Assembly: GCA_963576475.1 (NCBI GenBank)
Contig: OY754982.1
Location: forward strand, 5,477,201 to 5,541,200
Direction of reading: 5' to 3'
DNA from: Molanna angustata
Lineage: Eukaryota; Arthropoda; Insecta; Trichoptera; Molannidae
Length of the DNA stretch: 64,000 nt
In this document: positions 32,101 through 44,100 of the stretch, piece by piece
Position numbering within the stretch: position 1 is the first letter of the stretch
How the letters are laid out: every line of letters starts with the position of its first letter
Made by a program: the position numbers and the translations under genes
Notes under the pieces: model-generated
Seen by the model: only the letters and a program-made list of their open reading frames with translations
Told to the model about the DNA's origin: nothing
Database searches by the model: none

Positions 32101-35100
32101 CACCTTGAATACAATTCTACTGTTTGTTCCCCTTGTTGTTCTATACACATTAATACTTGTAAGAGGCCACCTTGAATACAATTCTACTGTTTGTTCCCCT
32201 TGCTATTCTATACACATTAATACTTGTAAGAAGCCACCTTGAATACAATTCTACTGTTTGTTCCCCTTGCTATTCTATACACATTAATACTTGTAAGAAG
32301 CCACCTTGAATACAATTCTACTGTTTGTTCCCCTTGCTATTCTATACACATTAATACTTTGGAAAAAGTTCAGAGAAAATTTTTGAGGTTTATTAATTTT
32401 AAACTTGAAATATCGCTTGAAGATATTAATTATATTAGTCTAATGAAGCTAATCAATTTATTGCCATTAGCACACAGAAGAATTTTAGCAGATCTGCTAT
32501 ATAAAATATTAAACTCGCATACTGACACCCCATACTTCCTCAGTGCTATGAATTTGCCGTGTCGACATATAACCGGAAGTATAATATGATGAAAATTGCA
32601 CTGCGCGAATGTGGTGTTTGTTTTTTTCTTTATAATAATAGACCTTTGAGCATTGCGAGTAGATTATGAATTTCTAGCTATCGGGTATTACTGTCTATGT
32701 TTGTGAGTGTGTAAAATTATTATCTTAATGTATAATTGTCTAACATTAAGGACTCTAAATTCTGCGAATAGTTCATTACTGGGGTATCTGAAAGGTTTAT
32801 TGAGTATGATACGAAGTATTGATTTTAAAAGTGGATCCAAAACAGTGGATTACTAACTTCAAACTGATAAATGACAGCTATAATTTTTAGCAAGTCGTTT
32901 AGGTAACGGTATACGGCTTCCCAGAATTATGGAACTCATAGCCCCCAAGTCAAATTGAAAACGCTGTTCGTTTTGGCCAAGCGCTAATTTTTTTTGTATG
33001 GGATTTGACGTTTGTTGTAGAAATTTTTTCTACAATAACAAACAACAAACGTCAAATCCCATACAAAAGAAATTAGCGCTTGGCGAAAACGAACAGCGTT
33101 TTCAATTTGACTTGGGGGCATTGTCTTATGTAAGTACTTAGTTCTTTGAAGATGTCAAAATCAAAATTCATGTTTCTTTTATATTACTTCACGGGTAACT
33201 AATAATAATAATAAGTAATTTATATAGCGCCGTTTAATGATTTAAAATCATTTCAAGGGCGCTGGGTACTATTTCAAATAATAACAGGTACAATGTCAAA
33301 TAATAACAGGTACTATATCAAATAATAACAGGTACTATGTTAAATAATAATTTAATACGCACGGATCCAGACTGAAAACACAATATAAAACTGTGTTTCC
33401 ACCGGGAATCGAACCCGGGACCCTTTTATCAGCAGCCAGATACCTAACCAACTGAGTCACGAAGGCCGACGAGGCCAATGTTAGGAAGTACCTAAAACTT
33501 TGGGGAATATCACCAAATGACAAAAGAGTTTCCTAAACTTAAATTGATTATTTGTTTGACATTGCACATAATATGCTAAATGGTAATATTAAATATTTTC
33601 TTTATGATATCTCTTTACTTACGTATTCCAATTAGCCCTCCGATTATATTGGAAAACACTGAACGACTATTTTGATTTACATTTTCATATGTAGCCCCAA
33701 CTGGTAAGTAAACCATACACATAAAAGTGTAGCACAAGTTTGCAGTCACCCAAAATTTCAAATAGTATGGCCGCAACTGAAAAGGAAATAATGTTAAATG
33801 AGTTGTTCAGTTTTCAATGCATTTAAGCAAAAATATATATACCAATATAGTCCATTTTAATTTTGAATGATACAACACACACTTTAGATTTAACTTGTAT
33901 GATTAAATTATATAGAACACAATGGTTCGTTGGAATATATTTGTTTATATAATGAACAAAAAGATACATAAATAAATAAATATTTTATATAAATAACGCA
34001 TTTAAATAATCTTCTGCCAGTGCCTAGCAACGTCGATAGCACAATCATTGCCCACCATAAGATCGTGCATGGTGCAGTTGACTGGACTTGAGGGGCAGCT
34101 GCAAAGATGCGTGGTGGTCTGCTGATCTCCACAGTCACATGTCGTTGGTATTCCCATAAAAATGTGTGATACATTTCATAAATAAAAAGTAAGTATGATA
34201 CCTCACATAATAAAAACAGAGTATGATACATCACACACAAACAAAAACACTGTTGATACATCTAAAAAATAAACACAATTTAATTCATCCTCAAAAATGT
34301 ATGATACATTCCATAAATAAAAACATATTAAAATATATCACTCACAAACAAAAACATAGTGTGATACATCTCACAAATAAAAACATTGTAGGTATATGAT
34401 ACATCGGATACGTGATAGAAAAATATGATTCATCTTCAAAAATGTATGTCGGCCTTCGTGGCTCAGTTGGTTGGGTATCTGGCTACTGATCCAAGGGCCC
34501 CGGGTTCGATTCCCGGTGGAGACACAGTTTATAATTGTGTTTTCAGTCTGGATCTGTGAGACGATTAATATCGTAAGTCTCCAGAATGTGGCAACTTGTT
34601 ATTGGGTGCGTGTTAAATTAATATTTGACATAATACCTGTTAGTTGCCCGAGAAGCTACATAAAATAAAAAATAAAATAAAATAAAAACTAAATATGATA
34701 CATCTCAAAATAAAAACATCTCGGGGTTCAAGGGCGGGTGAGGTCATGGGGAAATGTTCCTTGCCGTGGGTACATTTCTATAAAATACCATGTAAATGCC
34801 AATTTGCAAATTTGCAAGCCACCAGCAAGTCCCTTAGCGTCCACGAGAGGTCTTAGACCTGCGAACCCTGGGCAATATGTTCACTAATTAAGTGACATAG
34901 CAAATAAGGAGGGGGCGAGGACGAGTGTTCGGCGCCCTAAAACTGAATGATACGGATAAGGGAAGGAAAACCCTGACAGAAAACCAGGGCATGGTCTTAT
35001 GGGGGGTAAGGAGTGTCTATATAGGGTGTGATGATTACCTTGTTTGGGAGGCCTTGGAGGTATGGCTCTCGTGGAAAGAAACACAGAGGTTTGAAGCCCT

Positions 35101-38100
35101 GTTCCACTTTATTCGTTTGGGCAGAATCGAACCGCCGGACGAATGAACCTTTCGCACGTTTGGATTGGGATCGAACCAATCGACGTGTACCTATCCTACG
35201 GTTTGTCCACACGTGTAATATGGACGAACCGTCCCCCAATATACTATACGTTACCGGTAGTAATCGTATAGCATAGAAGTGCACAATATCAAACAGTTAT
35301 TATAAGAGCAGTGGGTATCTCAATATATTAAAAGATGAGTTACTTACATAAAGATATATTTTAACACAAACTAGTATATATACAATGTATTGAAAGACTA
35401 ATTATGATTAATTATAACTACGCGAATTGCGCGAACAAAAATGGAGAAGACGAGGCGCAACACCTCGACCAGACGAGAGTCAGCAGAAAATAGCCCGCGG
35501 CTCGCCGAGCCGCGGTTAACAGCGTTCGACCGTTCGGGTCGCCTGGTGGGGGAAAAGGCCAGTTGGCTTCGCCCGCCACAGTCTCATGCCTTAAGGTGGT
35601 GAACCTACCAGAGACCTTGAGAACGAAAGGTTAATCACCTCTGTTCTTGAAACCCATGATTACGAAACCAAAAGAAGAAAAAGCTGGACAGAAACTGGAA
35701 TATCGATCACGCAAACGGAATAAGGACAACGATTTTAAACTTTGTACATGGAATGTAAGAACATTGTATTGCCAGGAGGCGTTGAGGGTTCGATGGGAAC
35801 AACTGGTAAAATACAAAGCTGATATAACTGCCATACAGGAAATACGGTTATATTGCTGGGAATAGTGGTCATATGGAAAAAAGAGAATATAATCTTTATT
35901 ACAGCTGCCATAAGAAGTACCATATACTGGGGACAGGTTTCATTGTGGCAAAAAGAATGAAGCATCTGGTTATAGATTTCAAACCAATAAGTGCGAGATT
36001 ATGTGTTATTTATTTATTTATTACATACACGGCCTCTTGGCCATTATAAAAATATGGTAAAAATAAAACAAAACTCGCATTAAACAAAAGAAAAACAACA
36101 CAATAATTCATAAAAATACAAAATCCTTCACACAATTCGAAATATGTCCCACTCCGATTCGTCCAAATTTATCTGTCTGAATTTTAGTATATGAGAAATG
36201 TCAAAAAGTTGACTGCATTTATACGGACCTCATTACGTCGAACCGCGCGGATGAAATCCTTTTACACAAGCGCCCGTTGGTTCTTCTTCTTCTTCTTTCT
36301 ACTTTTTAAAAGGCTTTATTTCACCGTTGCCAGTGTTCTAGCCTGTCTTGGTTGATGCTTTGCTTGGGTTTCAATGTAGCCTGTCCTCAGGTATTATGAC
36401 CCTGAGGCACACCACTAGATGTCACAAAACCATTACCCTCAACATTCTTCACTCTAACCACCATTTTTCTTGAACATAAATAACTTGACAGCCAATCATG
36501 AAGTGAACTATGAATTCCGTACAATTTTATTTTTTGAAGAAGTATACTATGTGGCACTCTATCGAACGCCTTACTGAAATCAGTATAGACCGAGTCCACC
36601 TGAGATTTATTAGCAAATGCTTCCATAATATGATTTTCGTATATAATAAGGTTTGTCAATGTCGATCTTCCATTTATAAATCCATGTTGACAGGGGTTAA
36701 TCAGGCCATTCAAAATAGGAGCAAGACTATCAAGAACTAGGGATTCAAAGAACTTAGGGATCGCTGATAAGATACTTATTGGCCTATAGTTGCAAACATT
36801 AGATTTTTCGCCCGTTTTATATATCGGAATAATAAAGCTAGCTTTCCAGTAATATGGAAAATATCCCAACTTCAAAGATTCATTAAAGAGTACATACAAT
36901 GGGAAAGCCATATATGTACTACAGTTCTTTAAAAGATGATTTGGGATGCCATCAGGACCTGTGGGTTTTCTTACATCCAGTCTTTCAAGTCCCTTGACAA
37001 TGTTCAGAAACTTCAACCTGCAGCTCCCTATCGAGACAGTCACCTCAGGATCGTGCAGGGTTGTTGAACCCAATCCAGTGTCAGGTACCATCATGTTTCT
37101 AAAAAAATGCTCAAAATAACTACTTATCGTATGTAAGTCATCACTTCCATTACCATTGTAGAACATCGTATCAGGAATTTGACTGTTATCCTTCCGCTGT
37201 GAATTTGCAAACTTCCACAAAGTCTTGGTGTCGTATCGGACCCCATTCTCGACTTCAGCCATGTAATTGTTGTAGCACTCTCTAGCCAGTTTCTTGCATT
37301 TTTTCCTTAAGTCAGAGAATACCTGGTAATCATCAGCATTTTTTGTCTCCTTAAAACGTTTATGGGCCCGTTTTTTATCTGTGATTAGAGATCTTATTTC
37401 ATGATTGAACCATACTGGATATCCCTGAAACCTTATACACGACTCAGATACATAGTTTTCAATAATTTGATTCAAAATATTATAAAATTTCTGCAGTTTC
37501 TGATCCAAATCTAAATTTTCGTGGAGAAAAGACCAATTCACATCTCTCAAAAATATATTAATTGCAGTATAATTTGCTTTACTAAAATTTAAAAATTTGG
37601 TTACACGTGGTTTAAACTCTGGAATTGAACACATAGTACAAATTTCCAAGGGAGGATGATATTTATCTTCAGGTAATAAAACTTCACTAGACAACTCTAC
37701 AGTCAGTCTCATTTCATTTGATATGACTAAATCCAAGAGTTTACCATAACAGTTTGTATTGAAATTGTTTTGCACTAATCCTAAAAAGTTTAACATTTCG
37801 ATTATTTCCTTGGATCTAGCACATTCACTCACACAGTTTGTGTCCCCATGTACCAGATGATTACGATCATGCTCGAACTCAAAATTCTTCTCAAGACTGT
37901 CTTCAAAATTCTGTGACCATCGAATATTGGGCAGGTTGTAATCGCCAGTTAACACAAATTTAGCTTTGGGATATCTTGTGAGAAGAGATTCCACATCTTC
38001 AGAGTGTTGCTTATATTTTGAGATGTCTGCTCCGGGTGGGATGTATACACATCCAAGAACTATTCCCGCCGGTGGAACGTCTACATGGACAAATATTTGT

Positions 38101-41100
38101 TCTTAAGTACTTCCGGAGACTGATATTATTTTTGCCTTAAGATTATCTCTAACTGCTATGAGAACTCCTCCCCCCCTTGTTTTATTACTGTTATGTTGGT
38201 TACGATCCTGGCGAAATACATTAAACCCCATAAAACCAATTTCAGAGGTGAGCACATCCTGGTCCAACCATGTCTCCGTTAACATTATTACATGATGAGT
38301 TAGAGTAGATACATTATTTTTTAAGTCTGTTAGCTTTGTCTTGACTCCACGAACATTTTGATAGTAGCAATACAATTGGCAATTTAGTTTTTTGTATATT
38401 TATGGTGAGTGACAGCAATTCTTGGTGTTGAGTTTATGAACTTTACCGTTAAATTTGTTTCACCTCTGTTTCTTCTTTCTTCCACCTCCTTCCACAGATC
38501 CGAGAGTTCTCTACGTTGGCTTTCTGTGAGGTCGCGCTTTATGCGAATTTCTTATATAAGGTTAAGTTATATAAGGTTGAAGGAAAATTCTTTAACACAA
38601 GCATAATAAATGCACATGCCCCCATGGAAGAAAGCACAGAGGAAGATAAGGATGAATGGTATAACTTGTTGGAAAGAACATATGATTCGTGTCCAAACAA
38701 TTATATTAAAATTGTTCTTGGAAGAGACTCAATGTATCATCCTGTAATCGGTGCAAATAGCCTTCATGAGACTCATAATGATAATGGTGAAAGGCTGATA
38801 GATTTTGCTACATCACATGGAATGTCTGTTGGAAGTACTATGTTCATCCACAAAGACATACATAAAGTCACATGGAGGTCTTCGGATGGCCGCACAAATA
38901 ATCAAATCGACCACATTCTGATTGACGGAAGACACGTATCCAACCTTATCGACGTACGAACCTATAAAGGAGCCAACTGCGACTCTGACCACTTTTTGCT
39001 GGTTAGTAAAGTCAGAGCACGAATTTCTAAGGCCAAAATGCAACCAACAGAAAGACAGAACAAAATAAATGTTGAAACTTTAAAAGACTTAGAGATACGA
39101 GTAAGGTTCAAGGAGGAATTGAATAAGATAAATAATAGTGTCGACTTCAATAAAACAGCAACTGAAATATGGAAGGATTTATCAAAGAAGCAGCCCTAGC
39201 TGTACTTGGAAACGTGAGACAGACAAGACGACCTGAATGGTTTGATGGTGATTGCATAAGGGTGACAAATTTAAAGAATGATGCATATAAGAAAATGCAA
39301 CAGAGAAACAAAAGGGCCACTCAAGAAGAATATAGAGAGAGAAGACGAGAAGAAAAGCACACCCATAAAAGGAAAAAGAGAGAATACGAAAAGCTGAGGC
39401 TGGTGGAATTGGAAACATTGAAGTCTCAAAATGAAACAAGAAAGTTCTACCAAAGGATTAATCAACAGCGGAAGGAATTCAAACCCAGAACAAATGCCTG
39501 TAGAAACAAAAATGGTGAAATTCTAAATGACAATGTAGATATCCTTAAGCGCTGGGCGATGAAATGTTGAATAACGAAACCACCACCAGAGAATCAGACA
39601 TTAATATCCCCTTGGAACAAAATGAAGATAATCAACCGGACCCAACCTTGGAAGAAGTAAACAAAGCATTAAGCCTTCTCAAAAATAATAAGTCTCCAGG
39701 TCACGATGGAATACCAGGTGAGCTACTCAAATATGGTGGAGAGACAATAGTTAGACTCATGCACACAATTATTGGTAAGATATGGGACACTGAATCAATA
39801 TCAGAAGAATGGAATACTGGGATTATATGTCCGCTGCATAAAAAAGGTGACACAATGGACTGTAGAAACTACAGAGGTATAACGCTCCTGAGTTCAGCCT
39901 ATAAAGTGTTTGCAGGGGTTCTATTCATGCGACTTATGCCACATGCAGAACATATTATTGGGCAATACCAAAGTGGTTTCAGGCCAGGAAGATCGACAAT
40001 TGACCAAATTTTTGCCCTTAGGCAAATACTGGACAAAACGCTTGAGTATAATACAGAGACCCACCATTTATTTATAGATTTTAAGGCAGCATACGATAGT
40101 GTCAATAGAGCGACATTGTACGAGGCCATGATGGAAATGGGAATACCATTCAAACTAGTGAGAGCGACATTGCATGGTTCGAATTGTAGGGTCAAAATAC
40201 AAACCAGCACCTCGGACATATTTAAAACCTATAAATGGCTTGCGGCAGGGTGATGCATTTTCTTGCCTATTGTTTAATTATAGTACTAGAGAAAGCCATC
40301 AGAGATGCCAGAATTGAGACAGCAGGTACAATTTTTCGCAAATCAAGCCAGATACTTGCATATGCAGATGATGTTGACATGATTGCAAGAACACGAAATG
40401 ATGTAAAACAAGCGTTTATACACCTGGAAAATGCTTCTGCCAGAATGAGACTTCAATTGAACTCTTCTAAGACAAAATATATCATTGCAGCTAAAATGTC
40501 CAACCATAAAAATGCCCAAGAAACTTTGATTAGTGCTGGTAATCATACCATTGAAACTGTGGGGTCGTTCCAGTACCTAGGTTAAATAATAACTAGTAAC
40601 AACGATGTTAGTGTCGAGATTAAAAGACAAATAGCTGTGGCAAATAAATGCTATTTCGGTATTCACCGACATCTCAAGTCCCGATTGTTGACACGAAATA
40701 CTAAGTTGTTATTGTATAAAACATTGCTGCGACCAGTACTTGTAAATGGTGCTGAATGCTGGGTTCTTAATAGGAAGGATGAAAAAGCGCTGTTGGTTTT
40801 TGAACGGAAGGTTTTGAGAAAAATCTTTGGGCCTCTTTGTAAGAGTGGAATATGGAGGATAAGGTACAACCATGAGCTGGAGAACCTTTACAGTGATCCT
40901 AACATAGTAAAATATATTAAAATACATCGGCTTCAATGGTTAGGGCACGTTCAGCGAATGCAGGAAGGCCGAACCCCAAAGAAGATTCTCAACACACGAC
41001 CGGAGGGGAGACATGGTGTGGGGAGACCCAAGCTGCGGTGGATGGACGGCATACAGGAGGATCTAAAGAGGATTGGCGTTGCAAACTGGAGAGTGCAGGC

Positions 41101-44100
41101 GATGGACCGGTTTAAATGGCGAAAAATTCTGGAGGAGGCCAAGGCTCACAGTGAGCTGTAGCGCCAATGATGATGATGATGATGATACATCTCACAAATA
41201 AAAACATTATATATGATACATCCAATATGTGATAGAAAATAAATATTACCTTGTTAACTCCAACTGACAACATAATGTACAACATAAGGTCAAGGCAAAT
41301 AAACATGAATTCCATTGTCCAAAGTACAGTTGATTCTCCAATAATTTCCTTTATCTTTTCATACGTGTCATTGTCATCTATGCGTACAGTAAAAAAGAAA
41401 AGAAATAAGCCAATAGATATTGAGTCCGAAATCTGCAACAAAATACTATTAAACCATAATATTTTTGACAATTTTTCAACATCTCAGTAGAGACGAAGTT
41501 GGAATAATATAGAAGAATCAGAAACTCAAGGCACCTATAGGGCTGGCGACCTGTCATCGGCTGGTTTACGTGATTACTTTATGTGCTTGCGCAACGTTAT
41601 TGTACATGATAATTAGAAATGTTGAACATACTTATGGCATATTTTTTATAAACACTTTTTAAGATATTTGAGAAATTTGATCTCAAATTGATGTGTTATG
41701 GTTTATATGCTCTCTTAAAGTATCATATATTATAGTAACAAATTAACATGAGGCTTTATGTTTCATGGTTTGGCTTAGTGAGATGTCTTTGTGAGTTTAA
41801 TTGTACATAGATTAAAAGACTCAAATTAAAACTTAGACTTATAACCTAAAAGGACACGGAAAGAACTAAGACCTGAATGCACAGTCCTAGGTACCTAAAT
41901 ACTAACTCCTAACCTCGTTTATCTGGGGTTCACTATTACCAACCAACGCGAGTGTGAAACCGAGATCAGGAGAAGGATAGGAATGTCAAAAAGTGCTATG
42001 ACCAGTCTAAATAAAATATGGAAAGACAGGAACATATCTAGAAACCTGAAGATGAAGATTGTACACACACTTGTGTTCTCCATTTTCTTTTATGGAGTAG
42101 AATCATGGACTTTGAGGGCCAGAGATAGAGACAGAATAGACGCGTTCGAAATGTGGTGCTGGAGAAGAACGCTGAAAATTCCCTGGACAGCAAGAAGAAC
42201 AAACATCTCCATTCTTCAAGAACTGCGCATCACAGTGAGATTGTCGTCTCTATGTCTGGGACGAATACTTAAGTTTTTTGTTTACATTGTGGCGCATTCA
42301 CCGATTGCGCCGTCGCGAAGCTGAGTTACTTCGGCAGGCGCCATCTTGCCCTGCGCTGTATGCACAGTTCGACACCTATTTAAGGAGACGCACAGAGCTC
42401 CCAGGCCATTCCGCTTATCCAGATCTCGAGGCTAGGCTTCACGCTGCCCGACCGCTCATCGTCGTTCAAATAGTCCGCGTTCTAAATTTACATTTTATAA
42501 TTAAATAATAATTCAATATTGTCTGTACCAAGTAATATTAATAAGCACCAATTGTACAACTAGATCAATAAAAGAGTAAGTTCAATTTCCTGTTACATCT
42601 TTCAATCTGTCATCCATTTCTACCTGAGTAATATTTAATAATCTATTGTATACGGTATCGCAGTTGCTTGGTCGATCAATCTGTGGCTCAGCTGTCGGGA
42701 CTCTCCGAACAGACGGCCTTCAGGTTCGAACCAGGCAGGTGAGATATCGTTTGGGTGTATGTAGCCAAAGGCGGACAAACAGGTAATACCTACACGTCCA
42801 ACAGACCGACCTTGCGGCTCTAAGGGCCTAGGCAGTAAAGGCGGGGGTGGGCGGCCGACGCTGTTGCGCCCTCGTCAATTCTGTACTTAGAGAAGAGCAG
42901 GACGAACGCCTTTAGTCTCGCTCGGCAGTGACTCGTCAACTGTGGCGAATGTTGTTGTGTGGTTCGGGCACACCGCCGGCGCAGACGTCGTGTCAGACAT
43001 CCTGTGTTGACAACTAGACGTCATATCTGACAGGTGATGATTGCGTCGGATGCCCCCGGTGTTAGCCCGCGGAACTTTCGGACGCCAACACGAGGACCGA
43101 TGCGTCGGGATATAAGCCTAGGTTGCGGCTCTAAGGGCCCAGGCAGTAAAGGCGGGGGTGGGCGGCCGACGCTGTTGTGCCCTCGTCATTCTATACTTAG
43201 AGAAGAGCAGGACGGACGCCTCTAGTCTCGCTCGGCAGTTACTCGTCAACTGTGGCGAATGTTGTTGTGTGGTTCGGGCACACCGCCGGCGCAGACGTCG
43301 GGTCAGACATCCTGTGTTGACAACTAGACGTCAAATCTGACAGGTGATGATTGCGTCGGATGCCCCCGGTGTTAGCCCGCGGAACCTTCGGACGCCAACA
43401 CGAGGACCGAGGGGTCGGGGTACAAGCCCCTCCGACTTGAAACTGAGTGTTCTTAGCGGCCGATTTCGAGACCAATCGGAGGCCCTGACGTGTGTGGTTG
43501 GATTCTCGGGGGCAGTGGTTGAACCCGATGGATGGTGGATATTTTGTGTTTGTCCGATGTTGCGGCTGCGTCCGGTGGTGAACAGGGCCAATGAGCTCTA
43601 TAGCGTCGCCGGCGTGGAAGTGGATCGCGATCTCCCTCGAGACCGACCTTAGCACCTCAATTACAGGCGTGTATATCAGCTCCGACTGGTATGCAATCGC
43701 TTCTAACCAAGTGACCACTCTGGCACTTTGGTGAGCCTATACAAACTACGCACATACCCCCAAAACATAGCTCGTAGAGGGGAAGACAGCCTTGAAAAGC
43801 TGATTATGATCGGAAAAGCGCCGGGAACAAGACCGAGAGGTAGATCGCCGACGCGCTGGTCCGACCAAATAAAACAAAATATCCCTGTCTCGACACTCCA
43901 TAGAGCCGTACATATGGCAACAGACAGGACGACCTGGAGAGCAATGGTCCGCAACAGAGTACATGATGGCCACGATACTCAGCATTGAGGACGACGACTG
44001 GTAAGGTAAGGTATGTAACCGCAGTGGAGTATTTATGAGTATTTAGTATTCTTATGTTAGCAATTGCGTTGCAGAGACATCACTAACTAAATACTAAATA

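Larger units (their letters stand above)
30672..32590 (+). pseudogene. Jockey/CR1-like LINE ORF2 fragment in host intron 3
   Basis: Starts inside RT (FINDIINIFDNVEVLLFADD, catalytic FADD present) and continues through the thumb (VEIHDLGVTFDTKLSFINHI, LVRSHLEYNSTVCSPCYSIH) to the C-terminus (LEKVQRKFLRFINFKLEISL, a stop after ITGSII at 32590). It is interrupted by an RTE insertion (30918-31162) and by a 15-unit minisatellite (31352-32356) that grew from its own coding sequence. The 5' part is absent. It lies antisense to the host gene. Confidence 0.85.
36003..38537 (-). mobile_element. Jockey/CR1-like LINE nested in the RTE element
   Basis: Minus-strand LINE with the end of ORF1, most of ORF2 and an AAAT-rich tail (ATTTATTTATTTATT on plus at 36003). 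Between 36387 and about 36010 the normal RT end is replaced by unrelated sequence ending in a GAA-rich run (36275-36295), so the copy is chimeric or rearranged. Confidence 0.75.
34727..41186 (+). mobile_element. Full-length but dead RTE LINE carrying a nested LINE
   Basis: Inserted in the 34163/41187 minisatellite, inside host intron 2, antisense to the host gene. Layout: GC-richer 5' region (34727-35646), N-terminal APE part (to 36002), nested minus-strand LINE (36003-38537), then the rest of the ORF in several frames, ending at 41161 with a (TGATGA)n tail. The exact 5' end is uncertain. Confidence 0.75.

Noticed and set aside
31352..32356. CRISPR-like array of regular repeats
   Set aside because: The repeats are directly adjacent without unique spacers and encode part of a LINE; the genome is eukaryotic. 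It is a minisatellite.
34448..34530. tRNA gene candidate (A and B boxes, tRNA-like fold)
   Set aside because: The sequence continues into a SINE body and tail and recurs as several decayed copies, so it is a SINE head and not a functional tRNA gene.
43239..43718. 159-residue minus-strand open frame, and related ones at 58821 and 63179
   Set aside because: They recur because they lie in LTR copies and differ between forms. GC-rich composition explains the openness.
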